The notes beneath the pieces are model-generated. The model ran no database searches, was not told the origin of the DNA, and saw only the letters and a program-made list of their open reading frames with translations. A stretch of 64,000 nt of DNA from Pseudovibrio sp. Tun.PSC04-5.I4 (GTDB lineage: Bacteria > Pseudomonadota > Alphaproteobacteria > Rhizobiales > Stappiaceae). A program made the position numbers and the translations under genes. Below, in pieces: positions 18,840-27,935 of this stretch (the first letter of the stretch is position 1; each line of letters begins with the position of its first letter). The stretch is taken from the NCBI RefSeq assembly GCF_900104145.1, contig NZ_FNLB01000004.1, forward strand, positions 119,230-183,229. Reading direction: 5' to 3'.

Positions 18840-19318
18840 GACTTGCCGCTGCGCTCTGGCGTCTGCTCCATCTCGTCCAACAATGTCGCCACTTTTTTTT
18901 GGATTGCAAGGATGGCTTCCGCCTGGTCCAGACGCCGCCGTAGTGCTGAAACTTCACGGTTAGCCTTGGACAGTTCGGCCTGTAATGGGTTGGCGGGTGC
19001 TTTTTGTGGGCCACGTTGACGCGGCTGCAATGATCCCAATGAGCCTGCAGCGCGCGCCCGACGCCAATCCGTTAGCGCAGAAGAATAAAGCCCTTCGCGC
19101 CGTAGAATGGCTGTAACACCACCTGTGTCTGCTGCTTGGTCCGTCTCGTCCAGAATGCGCAGTTTGTATTTGGCTGTGAAACTTCTCCGCTTAGGGATAG
19201 CGGTCAACTCGGCTGTAGGCTGCACTGGCGCTGTCACCATGCGGGTTGGCGGTGGCGGGGGCACAATATCATCAGGTCCAGTATCGGGTGAAAGCGGTGT
19301 CTGTGAAGGCATAACCAT
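18836..19318 (-). CDS. IS3-family OrfA
   Basis: 160 residues with a long Pro-rich N-terminus, a helix-turn-helix (FTAKYKLRILDETDQAADTG, VTAILRREGLYSSALTDWRRAR) and a leucine-zipper-like coiled coil (LSKANREVSALRRRLDQAEA). It recognises the IS ends and works with OrfB. Confidence 0.85.
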   Translation of the reverse strand: MVMPSQTPLSPDTGPDDIVPPPPPTRMVTAPVQPTAELTAIPKRRSFTAKYKLRILDETDQAADTGGVTAILRREGLYSSALTDWRRARAAGSLGSLQPRQRGPQKAPANPLQAELSKANREVSALRRRLDQAEAILAIQKKVATLLDEMEQTPERSGKS

Positions 19319-19520
19319 GGGTTCGTTCTCCTACGCCATCAAGTGTAAACTTTGGCCAGTGGAATGTCTCACACTTATTGGCACGGAGGGCCGTGTCCAC
19401 GACCGCCGTGGCTTCGATCCATCCAACAATGACTTGCCTCCTCAGCAAAAACTGAAGAAGAAAATACTCAATCAAACGCAATCAAGTAAGGCGGTCTTGA
19501 GCGGACGGTTACTTTGAAAG

Positions 19521-19880
19521 TTTCAAACCACTAGCTCTGCGCGACAGGGTGGAAAAGTCAGGGACCGGTAAAACCAACTCCATCAAATGAAACACAGATC
19601 GCACAAACCCTTGTGTCTGCCGTAAGGCAAGGCAGAATACGGCCCTGATCTGCAAACAAGTTTGAATGGCAAGCTCCGAGAACCTGGCGGGCCGCCCACG
19701 TCGGTTAGCCGCAGGAGCAAACCAGGTTGTTGCAACGCTGTCTTCAACCCAAACTGTGATGTCACCGCGACGGCGCAAGCTTTCGTTATACTCCCGCCAG
19801 TTGGTTACCTTATATTTGGCTTTGACAAACTTGTGTTGGCGATCAGCATTGGCTTTAAACGGCATAAAGTGCATCTTCAC
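19521..19880 (-). pseudogene. IS5-type transposase, N-terminal half (copy A)
   Basis: Encodes HFMPFKANADRQHKFVKAKY, the DUF4096-like region GRPARFSELAIQTCLQIRAV and VPDFSTLSRRASGLKLS, then runs into the IS66 end. Its continuation is 13148-12531. Confidence 0.85.
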
Positions 19881-19934
19881 TGACTAAAATATCAGCCGAA
19901 ATATACGCCAGAAACGGATTTATGCAACAGTGCC

Positions 19935-20957
19935 AACCTGATGCCTGCAACGCCAGATCCAATGTGTCGGTCACATCTTCAGCCCTCATGTTGGTGCAGA
20001 GCTTCCACGCAATGATATAGCGGCTGTAGTCGTCCAGGATTGTGCTGAGATAGTACCAACCCCAACTGAGCACCTTGAGATAGGTGAAGTCCGTCTGCCA
20101 GAGCTGATTGATGGCTGTCGTTTTGTCTTTGAACTCATTCGCGGCCTTGATGACGATGAAGGCGGGGCTGGTGATTAGGTCGTGTGCCTTTCATACGCGG
20201 TAGACAGAAGCCTCTGATACAAAATATCTTTCCCGATCAGTGAACGTAACCGCCAATTCCCGAGGTGATAGCTCTGTCTCTTTCAAAGCCAGCTTGACGA
20301 CCTTGCGCCTTACCTCGTCAGGGATGCGATTCCAGACGTGCCTGGGTTTGGGCGATGGATCATCCAGTCCAGCCTCCCCGCGCTGTAGATAACGGTCATA
20401 CCAACGATAGAACGTGGTGCGGGGAATACCGAGTTTGGCGAGCTGACAGGTGGCCTTCGTCAACCATCCTGATGATTTCCAGCTTCTCAGATGCGACATA
20501 TCTCATTCTGGGTCGCCCCCACCCTCGAACATGCTTTTTTTGAGCAACCGGAGTTCCAGCGTTTGTTCAGCCACCACTTCCTTCAAATCGCGGGCTTCCC
20601 GGCGGAGGTCTTTAACCTCTTCAGTATTTGCCGCACGCGCCGTATCACCAGACAAACGCCGCTTGCCTGCTTCCATGAAGTCTTTCGACCACTTCTAATA
20701 GATGCCTTGGGAGAGACCTTCCCTACGGCACAGTTCAGCAATGCTGTCTTCACCGCGCAGCCCATCCAGCACGATCCTGATCTTCTCTTCTGATGAATAA
20801 TGTTTGCGGGTGGCGCGTTTGTTATCTTTGGCGATCTTCTCGCCAGGGCTTTTGTACGTTCCTGTTGTCTGTCTCATGTCCCACTCCTCAGTGGTTACGA
20901 TGAGCCAAAAACACTCTCTTATCAAATACTGCTATTTGGACCCACAGGGGCTGATGT
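19935..20957 (-). mobile_element. IS3-family element, decayed copy A (left of effector 2)
   Basis: Close relative of the element at 24728-26150 but inverted. orfA starts at MRQTTGTYKSPGEKIA (20877) and has an in-frame TAG after GLSQGIY; orfB has a stop after EASVYRV (20188-20190) and is cut at 19935 by the IS5 end after ALQASG. The outer end (TGTCTGACATCAGCCCCTGT read inward from 20960) faces the effector gene at 21012. Confidence 0.8.
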
Positions 20958-21011
20958 CAGACACTATACGGCATAGGCAGTGATCTCATAGTGCCGCGTT
21001 GCTCCTAGCTT

Positions 21012-23576
21012 TTACATGCGGACCTGGAACTTCTTAGCGAGCACTTTTACGGCTTCTTCATCGCTTAGGCTTGCTATTGCTTGTATCTGTGCAGGTTCAT
21101 TGAAGAAGCATTTCATAACAGCGATCGACGGTGCGTGGTCCCAATGGGTTATGTCCACATGCGCAATTTCAGATTTAACCCGTTGATGAAAACGATGTAG
21201 TGCAAATTTAGTGCTGTGCTTTGTCAGGGTTTCAATTGCGTGTTCCTTGATGTGTGCATTGTTCTCTATCGGCCGTCCATTCTCGCTTTCTCGAATATCT
21301 AAATTGTGCTTCCTTGCGTATTTTCGGATAGCATTTGCATCATCTGAAATTACCTTATTCAGCTGTTTACTCTGATGATGGTGTATGCCCCACTTAATGA
21401 GGCGAAATGCTGCAAACCCAACCATACCTAAGACGGCCACCCCACCCAAGGCAGCGCCAACTGGTCCTGCAGCCGCGACAACACTACCTGCAGCAACCGC
21501 ACCTGTTGCAACGGCAACAATGCCAGCAACGGAGGCAATCGTGCCTGCTGCAAATCCAAACCCATCTATCGCTGATAGTACGGCTTGCCCGATTTTGGTG
21601 TTACGTGTTTTCAGCTGGTTACCTGCAATGGTCTTTGTAATCTGGGCAAGTTCTGCATCTCTTGGTTTTGATATTTTCCTTGTTCCGTTATCATCTGAAA
21701 CAGGAACCTCTACCTGTTCTGAAAACAGATGATGTAGCGCATCCGCTTTTTTACCAGTTTGGTGCAGTTTATAGGCCTCTGCAGAACGAACGCCCACATT
21801 ATAAACCTCAAGCCCCACAGCAGCGACGCCTACTCCAGCCCCTGCTGCGCCTGCCGCGTAGCCGAGTGCCGAGGTTGTCAATGAAAGGCCTTGTGCGCCA
21901 CTCGACAACTCTCTGCCTGCCGTTGACATAGCTTTGGAGGCAATTGCCAGGCCCCAAACCCCTGCAGCAAAAATGTTTTTCTGCATCTGTGATTTGTAAT
22001 CATTGTGAAGCGCCTTGGCGAGTGTAGCATCCTTGCCGTAGTTAGCGACTAGGTTGGTCAACTGCTTGTGAACTTTATGGGAATCCCGAATGGCTCTTTT
22101 TTGAGTATTGGTTAAATAGTCTAATGCGCGACCAAGGTGTTCAGCATCGTCTGTAGAACTTTCACCAAAGTGCAAAGCAGCTTGACCACGTAGGTTCGCA
22201 AGAGCGGTTCTCTCAGCAGGAGAGCCTTCTGCTGCTCTCTCATAAGCGTCTGATGCGGCGATCCCTACCGCCGAAAAATCCGGGAAGAGCGATTGGAGTG
22301 TGGTTGAGAGGCTGCGCTTGGAGAGTTTTCCGGTTTCAATGCTTCGAGCAACGACTTCGATGGTGGAAAGGGGTGAGGTACCGTTCTTTTGAGTGTCCTT
22401 CACTACATTTGCCAAGAAAGTTAGTTCTGCAATGTTGTCCTGAATAGCAATAAACTGTTGGGACGCTCCGTCAAAAGTGTCTTGCGCTTTGGCGGCGTTC
22501 TGCATACTTGAATAAGCGGACCGTGCTGCAATCAGGCTTTGGATGGCACCCAAGCCATAATAAATGCCTGTAAACCCAAGTCCGCCATAGAAAACACCGT
22601 TGGTTGTAGAAACTTCAGCTCTGAAAATTTCCTCGCGTCCGTTAATGGCACCATTTATGAGCGGAGTTACATTGTGTGGGAATTTGCCTAGGATTTTTCC
22701 GACAAGACCTTGAGTATGAACGCCTTCCACAAAGGCACTACGGGCTGTAACTTGTGTGGGTTGATAGCTAGAATTCTGTTGTGGAGTTGTATCTTCTTGA
22801 GCAGCATCCTCATCTGCAACCCTTTGGCCCTTCCCACCTGCTATTTCGGTCAGTGTGGTTGTGCTTATATCGGCCCATTGTGCCTGGTTAGCGCGTAGTT
22901 GGGATTGAGCTCGCCCGGTATCCAACCGTTGATTAAGGTCTTGCTGTCTTTCTGATAATTCACGCTTAAGGGCATTTGTTATTGGACTAAGCAAGTCTTT
23001 TAGCTCTTGGGGCAATACTACTCTCTCCGTACCATCTTTCCCAAAACCTTTTAGGTAGTCGACCAAGGCTTGCTTGGGCTGCTCAGCTTCTAATGATACC
23101 GTTGCGAGCTGCTTTCCTATTCTTGCTGCCCGGTTTGGCGTTAGCAGGCTTGGTTCTTTTGCAAGGACTGAGAGTTTTTGCGTGAGCTTGTACTTAATAC
23201 CAGCATCAGCACTATTTTTCCCGAACCGTGGATCACCGCTCGCAAAATCACGCGGGATGGAACGTAAATTGAAACGTGCATCAAGCAGTGCACGTTCCAT
23301 GGATGAAAGAGAGTTTCTTTCCGCGCTAGTGTTTTGTTGTAGCTCTGACGAATCCAATAAGGCAACGCAGTGTGGCCGGAAACTTGCGAGCGAAACTCCG
23401 TGTTGTTGGTGGCGAGGGCCACCTGTTTCAGATTTTGCGACTGTTACCGGAGAGAGCCGGTAAGGTAATCGCGCGCTGCTTGATCCTGCTATGGAGCGGC
23501 TTAAGCCGCTATTTACCTCAAGCCTTGTGTCGTTAGTTGAGCTCAGTGTTTGCTGCGTTATTCCTAGATTCCTCAT
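21012..23576 (-). CDS. Candidate type III effector 2, large with hydrophobic C-terminal third
   Basis: 854 residues with no recognised catalytic domain. The polar N-terminus (MRNLGITQQTLSSTNDTR) is Ser/Thr-rich and resembles T3SS signals. Three strongly hydrophobic, Gly/Ala-rich regions lie near residues 325-352, 564-594 and 662-725, suggesting insertion into a host membrane or a pore-like part, while the rest is helical and charged. GGAGG stands nine bases before the ATG. The chaperone-like gene lies 22 bases upstream on the same strand. A translocator or contact-dependent toxin is an alternative. The locus is bracketed by inverted IS copies. Confidence 0.5.
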   Translation of the reverse strand: MRNLGITQQTLSSTNDTRLEVNSGLSRSIAGSSSARLPYRLSPVTVAKSETGGPRHQQHGVSLASFRPHCVALLDSSELQQNTSAERNSLSSMERALLDARFNLRSIPRDFASGDPRFGKNSADAGIKYKLTQKLSVLAKEPSLLTPNRAARIGKQLATVSLEAEQPKQALVDYLKGFGKDGTERVVLPQELKDLLSPITNALKRELSERQQDLNQRLDTGRAQSQLRANQAQWADISTTTLTEIAGGKGQRVADEDAAQEDTTPQQNSSYQPTQVTARSAFVEGVHTQGLVGKILGKFPHNVTPLINGAINGREEIFRAEVSTTNGVFYGGLGFTGIYYGLGAIQSLIAARSAYSSMQNAAKAQDTFDGASQQFIAIQDNIAELTFLANVVKDTQKNGTSPLSTIEVVARSIETGKLSKRSLSTTLQSLFPDFSAVGIAASDAYERAAEGSPAERTALANLRGQAALHFGESSTDDAEHLGRALDYLTNTQKRAIRDSHKVHKQLTNLVANYGKDATLAKALHNDYKSQMQKNIFAAGVWGLAIASKAMSTAGRELSSGAQGLSLTTSALGYAAGAAGAGVGVAAVGLEVYNVGVRSAEAYKLHQTGKKADALHHLFSEQVEVPVSDDNGTRKISKPRDAELAQITKTIAGNQLKTRNTKIGQAVLSAIDGFGFAAGTIASVAGIVAVATGAVAAGSVVAAAGPVGAALGGVAVLGMVGFAAFRLIKWGIHHHQSKQLNKVISDDANAIRKYARKHNLDIRESENGRPIENNAHIKEHAIETLTKHSTKFALHRFHQRVKSEIAHVDITHWDHAPSIAVMKCFFNEPAQIQAIASLSDEEAVKVLAKKFQVRM

Positions 23577-23598
23577 GGTGATGCTCCTCCTAAATCAC

Positions 23599-24048
23599 TT
23601 AGACCCACATATGTTCTGAGGACCACTGGGCTACATCTTCGCTATTAGATGTAAGTACGCCGCGAAGCTGAAGGACGTTACCAATGAATGTCTTCAAAGT
23701 TTCAATAAATTGTTCAATAGGATCAGTCGTTTGAAGTAATATTTGGTGCCTTAAAACGTATTTATTCTGCGCATCTATCACCAAACCACAGGCACTGAAT
23801 TTCGCTAGGTTTGCCAAAAGAAATTTAAGTTGAGTGAGCTCGAGGCAATTATCCGAAAAAATGTCCGCCTCAAGTTGGACCACATATCGGCGCTCCTGAA
23901 ACACCGCAGAGATCTGTGTGGTTATGTGATATTCGTTAGAATGCAGCGCAACTTGCCCTGCCGAGTTTGGCATCAATTCAGATAAATTCAGTTCATCTGC
24001 TAAGCCACCAAATAACTTGAGTAGTTCATTTTCATAGGACCGCTCCAA
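23599..24048 (-). CDS. Type III secretion chaperone-like protein for effector 2
   Basis: 149 residues starting from TTG (24048), chosen because GGAGG lies six bases upstream. CesT-like layout: N-terminal helix ENELLKLFGGLADELNLSEL, central strands (ERRYVVQLEADIFSDN), and a C-terminal helix DPIEQFIETLKTFIGNVL. Small, acidic and placed directly before the candidate effector, as T3SS chaperones usually are. Family assignment is by pattern. Confidence 0.55.
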   Translation of the reverse strand: MERSYENELLKLFGGLADELNLSELMPNSAGQVALHSNEYHITTQISAVFQERRYVVQLEADIFSDNCLELTQLKFLLANLAKFSACGLVIDAQNKYVLRHQILLQTTDPIEQFIETLKTFIGNVLQLRGVLTSNSEDVAQWSSEHMWV

Positions 24049-24470
24049 AGCATACCTCCCAGACAGCCTCGCGAAGCAAAAAGTGAATAACCTTAACGTA
24101 GGGGAGTCTCAGAGAGTGTGTGTACCGAAAGGCACAGGTTGTTGTAAATGAGATGTTTTACAGGTGCTGTTGCATTACCATTGGCTCTAGCCGTTCAGTA
24201 TAAATCACAGCATGAATTGCTCTGCTATCAGCCACAAGCGGAATTGTTGGCCTTGCCAAATTGTTTGAGTTTTGCGTTCTGATTCTCCAGCCCTTATAAG
24301 AATTCGGACCTCGCTGTCCCAGCTGAAGGGTTTTCGATTTCCCCGTTTGGTCACTAGCTAAGTGGTTTAGTATGCCACTAATTTGCGAGGAGTAGGGCAG
24401 GAAAGTCTCTTGGCTGCACGGGGAGTATTGCTTGCCAATGAGGGGTCGAGTCCGGCAGGGGGCAGAATGA
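24049..24470. other. Region without an assigned gene
   Basis: Upstream region of the chaperone 2/effector 2 operon, so its promoter should be near 24050-24130. A minus-strand frame to 24541 exists but shows no family features. The right end (24447-24475) repeats, inverted, sequence found at 8148-8178. Confidence 0.35.
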
Positions 24471-24474
24471 CACC

Positions 24475-24670
24475 CTAAGCGTTTTCGCGGTGCCGCTTCA
24501 TGATATCCAAGACGGTATTTTTGTTTATGCCGAGATCGCATGCAATCAATCGATATGGTCGACCGTCAGGAACGGCCTGAATAACCTTCGGTGCGAGCCT
24601 ATTGGATTTGGGCCTTTGCCCTGGCTGCCGCCCAAGTTTTTTACCACGTGCGTGAGCCGCTGTTAACTGG
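24475..24670 (-). pseudogene. Serine resolvase/invertase, C-terminal fragment
   Basis: Reads TAAHARGKKLGRQPGQRPKS and then the Hin-type helix-turn-helix PYRLIACDLGINKNTVLDIM before a stop at 24475. The catalytic N-terminal domain is missing. The fragment is cut by IS3-type sequence at about 24678. Confidence 0.7.
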
Positions 24671-24677
24671 ACTATCC

Positions 24678-24727
24678 CTTATTTAGTGGAGAGACATTGC
24701 CTCAATTTTCTTTACCCGTCTTTCGAA
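24678..24727 (-). mobile_element. IS3-type end remnant
   Basis: Matches 11643-11700 (TGGACT..., GTGGAGAG..., CTCAATTTT). It is the tail of an OrfB gene of the kind at 11.65 kb, broken by the next IS. Confidence 0.5.
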
Positions 24728-24816
24728 TGCTGTCTGACGTCAGCCCCTATGGGTCCAAATAGCGGTATTTGATAAGAGAGTGTTGTTGGCTCATCGTAAC
24801 CACTGAGGAGTGGTAC

Positions 24817-25191
24817 ATGAGACAGACAACAGGAACGCACAAAAGCCCTGGCGAGAAGATCGCCAAAGATAACAAACGCGCCACCCGCAAACATTATTCA
24901 TCAGAAGAGAAGATCAGGATCGTGCTGGATGGGCTGCGCGGTGAAGACAGCATTGCTGAACTGTGCCGTAGGGAAGGTCTCTCCCAAGGCATCTACTACA
25001 AGTGGTCGAAAGACTTCATGGAAGCAGGCAAGCGGCGTCTGGCTGGTGATACGGTGCGTGCGGCAAATACTGAAGAGGTTAAAGACCTTCGCCGGGAAGC
25101 TCGCGATTTGAAGGAAGTGGTGGCTGAACAAACGCTGGAACTCCGCTTGCTCAAAAAAAGCATGTTCGAGGGTGGGGGCGACCCAGAATGA
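24817..25191 (+). CDS. IS3-family OrfA (copy B)
   Basis: 124 residues from MRQTTGTHKSPGEK. The HTH (SSEEKIRIVLDGLRGEDSIA, ELCRREGLSQGIYYKW) and the coiled coil (EVKDLRREARDLKEVVAEQT) are intact. It overlaps orfB by four bases. Confidence 0.85.
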   Translation: MRQTTGTHKSPGEKIAKDNKRATRKHYSSEEKIRIVLDGLRGEDSIAELCRREGLSQGIYYKWSKDFMEAGKRRLAGDTVRAANTEEVKDLRREARDLKEVVAEQTLELRLLKKSMFEGGGDPE

Positions 25192-26146
25192 GGTATGTCG
25201 CATCTGAGAAACTGGAGATCATCAGGTTGGTTGACGAAGGCCACCTGTCAGCTCGCCAAACACTGGCCAAGCTCGGTATTCCCCGCACCACGTTCTATCG
25301 TTGGTATGAGCGTTATCTACAGCGCGGAGAGGCTGGGCTGGAGGATCAATCCCCCAAGCCAAAATGCGTCTGGAACCGCATCCCTGACGAAGTGAGGCGC
25401 AAGGTCGTCAAGTTAGCTTTGAAGGAGACTAAGCTATCGCCTCGGGAATTGGCAGTTACGTTCACTGATCGGGAAAGATATTTTGTATCAGAGGCTTCTG
25501 TCTACCGCGTATTAAAGGCACACGACCTGATCACCAGCCCAGCTTTCATCGTCATCAAGGCCGCCAATGAGTTCAAAGACAAAACGACAGCTATCAATCA
25601 GCTCTGGCAGATGGACTTCACCTATCTCAAGGTGCTCAGTTGGGGTTGGTACTATCTCAGCACAATCCTGGATGACTACAGCCGCTATATCATTGCGTGA
25701 CCAACATGAGGGCTGAAGATGTGACCGACACATTGGATCTGGCGTTGCAGGCATCAGGTTGCGACCAGGTTCACGTTGCCCACAAACCCCGGTTACTAAG
25801 CGATAATGGTTCCAGCTACATTTCAGGCGATCTGGCTGAATGGTTACAGGGAAAAGGTATGAAGCACTCGCGCGGCGCACCCTATCACCCCCAAACCCAA
25901 GGAAAAATCGAAGGGTGGCATCAAACTCTGAAGAACCGAATCTTGCTGGAAACCTACTTCCTGCCGGACGACCTTGAAGCGCAAATTGAAGCCTTCGTCG
26001 ATCATTACAACCATCAGCGATACCACGAGAGCATCAACAATGTTACACCCGCCGACGTCTACTTTGGGCGTGACAAAGCTATTCTGCAGCAAAGGGAGAA
26101 GATCAAACGAAAAACGTTCGAGGTGCGACGCTTGCATCACAGATAA
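25188..26146 (+). pseudogene. IS3-family OrfB (copy B), frameshifted
   Basis: 5' part to 25700 carries the HTH_21/29 domain and LWQMDFTYLKV (first Asp); 3' part from 25697 carries LLSDNGSSYISG (second Asp) and YHPQTQGKIEGWHQTLKNRI (Glu). Compared with copy A, eleven bases (about GAAGCTCTGCA) are missing after YIIA near 25698, which causes the frameshift. Confidence 0.85.
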
Positions 26147-26487
26147 CACGCTGCATAATCAAACCAACCAGATGAGCCAAGCTCTCGCTTAGTTTTTCGC
26201 AGCTCCTGGACCCAAAAACTCTGCAGACGCACATCGAATGCAATTGGGGAGCTATAGCTCAATGCTGAGTGACGCCGAGTAGGATTGTAAAAGCCATCAA
26301 TGTAAAGGCCAAGGGCGATTTCCGCTTGTTGACGTGTTTGAAAGGCGGTTCGCCACAATATTTCAGCCTTAATCGTCTTGAACACGGTTTCCACCATGGA
26401 ATTATCGTAGCAGTTGCCCTTCGCGCTCATAGAAGAGGTTATGTCATGCCTCGTTAAGAGCCGCTGATAGGCATCAGAGCAGTATTG

Positions 26488-27935
26488 GGCGGATTCAAAC
26501 GGTCGTCGCAATGTTCATAGAATGGAGATTGTGATGACGATACGCAAACGAGCTTCGGATCGAAGTGGTCGAGTAAAGGTGAGCTCGCCTGGCCGCCCCA
26601 AAGCAGCGCATGGGGCGCAGCAGGTTTTGTTCTGGCGATTGATTGAGAAGGGTATTTCCAGCGAAGAGGCCGCAGTTCAAGTTGGTGCGTCTGCACCCGT
26701 TGGCAGTCGTTGGTTTCGAGAGGCCGGAGGCATGCCGCCATCACATTATTCTAGCTCTGCGCCGCGACTATCGGGGCGATACCTCCGTTTTGAGGAACGT
26801 GAAGAGATTGCAATTTGCCGTGCCCAAGGTCTCAGCATAAGTGCGATAGCCCGTAAAATTGGGAGAGCTGCTCCTACAGTTTCCAGAGAGTTGCGGAGGA
26901 ACGCAGCAATCCGCAGCGGCAGTTTTGAGTATCGCGCGACCACCGCGCAATGGCACGCAAATCGTGCTGCGCGTCGGCCCAGGGCAACAAAGCAGGCACT
27001 GAACGACACATTGCGACAATATGTTGTAGATCGGTTGTCAGGTCAGATCGCGGGCCCCGATGGGGATATTGTTGCAGGTCTGGAGGTGCGCTGGACAAAG
27101 CGGCGTTCGGTGCGTCGCCAGCACCGCAAATGGGCCTCGGCCTGGAGCCCAGAGCAAATTGCGCGCCGCCTGCCGTTGGATTATCCGGATGACTCTTTGA
27201 TGCGTATCAGTCACGAAACCATATATCAGTCTTAGTTCATTCAAGGCCGCGGTGCGCTGCGCCGTGAGCTTGTCGCATGCCTGCGTTCCGGCCGTGCCCT
27301 TCGCGTTCCCAGAGCGCGGCGAAAGGGTAAAGGAAGGGCATTTGTGTCTGACGAGATCATGATCAGCGAACGGCCTGCTGAGGTAGCAGATCGAGCAGTT
27401 CCGGGTCATTGGGAAGGCGATTTGATCTTGGGCTTGAAGAGCTCTGCCATTGGTACCCTCGTGGAACGAAAAACTCGCTTTACTCTTCTGCTTCACCTGC
27501 CACCGATGCCGGGCCATGGAACGGGCCCGCGACAAAAGAACGGTCCAGCCCTTGCCGGACATGGCGCTGAAGCTGTTCGGGACGCAATTGCAAAATCCAT
27601 CCAGGATTTGCCCGAACATCTGCGCAGATCACTCACATGAGATCAGGGCGCAGCATGAAAAGTTAACATCTGAGACCGGGATCGACGTCTACTTCTATGA
27701 CCCCCAAAGCTCCTGGCAACGCGGTAGCAAGGAGAACACCAACGGCTTGCTGCGCCAATACTTCCCGAAAGACACAGATCTAAGCGCTCATGGTGTGGAG
27801 GAGCTGGAAGCAGTCGCCCACGCCCTCAACGGTCGCCCAAGAAAAACGCTTGGGTGGAAAACACCCGCAGAAGCATTGGAAGAAGTCTTAGGTTGAAATA
27901 TAAACCAAACATTGCGACGACCGTTTGAATCCGCC
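26488..27935 (+). mobile_element. IS30-type element
   Basis: 1,448 bases with near-perfect terminal repeats GGCGGATTCAAACGGTCGTC at both ends, flanked by the three-base duplication TTG (26485-26487 and 27936-27938). A related end sits at the identical site of a homologous orfB at 11950. Confidence 0.85.
26522..27896 (+). pseudogene. IS30-family transposase, inactivated
   Basis: N-terminal HTH (FEEREEIAICRAQGLSISAI, ARKIGRAAPTVSRELRRN) and catalytic GHWEGDLILG (first Asp) and SWQRGSKENTNGLLRQYFP (Glu) are recognisable. There is an in-frame TAG at 27233-27235 within HETIYQS-*-FIQGRG and frameshifts near 27510 and 27640, the latter removing the second Asp region. Confidence 0.85.

Larger units (their letters stand above)
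17790..19384 (-). mobile_element. IS3-family element inside IS66 tnpA
   Basis: About 1.6 kb with orfA and orfB and related ends (GTGTCAACGACTTTGAGACA at the left; complement of GTGCCAATAAGTGTGAGACA at the right). The trinucleotide GGA flanks it at 17787-17789 and 19385-19387, compatible with the three-base duplication of IS3 elements, although the ends are offset by two bases. Confidence 0.8.
17483..19422 (-). pseudogene. tnpA: IS66 TnpA split by an IS3-family element
   Basis: C-terminal part 17789-17483 (VEKAAITAQVGVDGATLFDV, AQSHGVGRYLLKRWM, and the end GLGNGRSLRVSSDLSDAQVR). A short N-terminal part lies beyond the IS3 element, from an ATG at 19422 (MDRSHGGRGHGPP). Removing the insertion with one copy of the GGA repeat joins them in frame. 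TnpA is the small HTH protein of IS66; this one is inactivated. Confidence 0.7.
13149..19512 (-). mobile_element. IS66-family element carrying an IS3 insertion and a group II intron
   Basis: Perfect terminal repeats GTAACCGTCCGCTCAAG at 13149 and 19512, flanked by the eight-base duplication TTTGAAAG, as expected for IS66. Gene order on the minus strand is tnpA, tnpB, tnpC. tnpA is split by an IS3-family element (about 17790-19384) and tnpB by a group II intron (14999-17272). Subtracting both gives about 2.5 kb, the normal IS66 size. Confidence 0.92.
12473..19934 (-). mobile_element. IS5-type element (copy A), split by a 6.4-kb IS66 insertion
   Basis: The ends match those of copy B at 33575-34673: GCCATGTTGCATAA at the left and its complement-like GGCACTGTTGCATAAA at the right. 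Without the inserted IS66 the element would be about 1,090 bases, the same size as copy B. The IS66 insertion is flanked by the eight-base target duplication TTTGAAAG (13141-13148 and 19513-19520). Confidence 0.85.
24728..26150 (+). mobile_element. IS3-family element, decayed copy B (right of effector 2)
   Basis: Starts with TGTCTGACGTCAGCCCCTAT (24729), mirror image of the end of copy A. It carries orfA and a frameshifted orfB. Copies A and B point away from each other and enclose the effector 2/chaperone 2 genes, like the ends of a composite transposon. A further end remnant is at 60263-60310. Confidence 0.8.

Noticed and set aside
24158..24541. Minus-strand 127-codon frame next to the resolvase fragment
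   Set aside because: Overlaps the resolvase fragment in another frame and has a basic, random-looking composition; no support as a gene.
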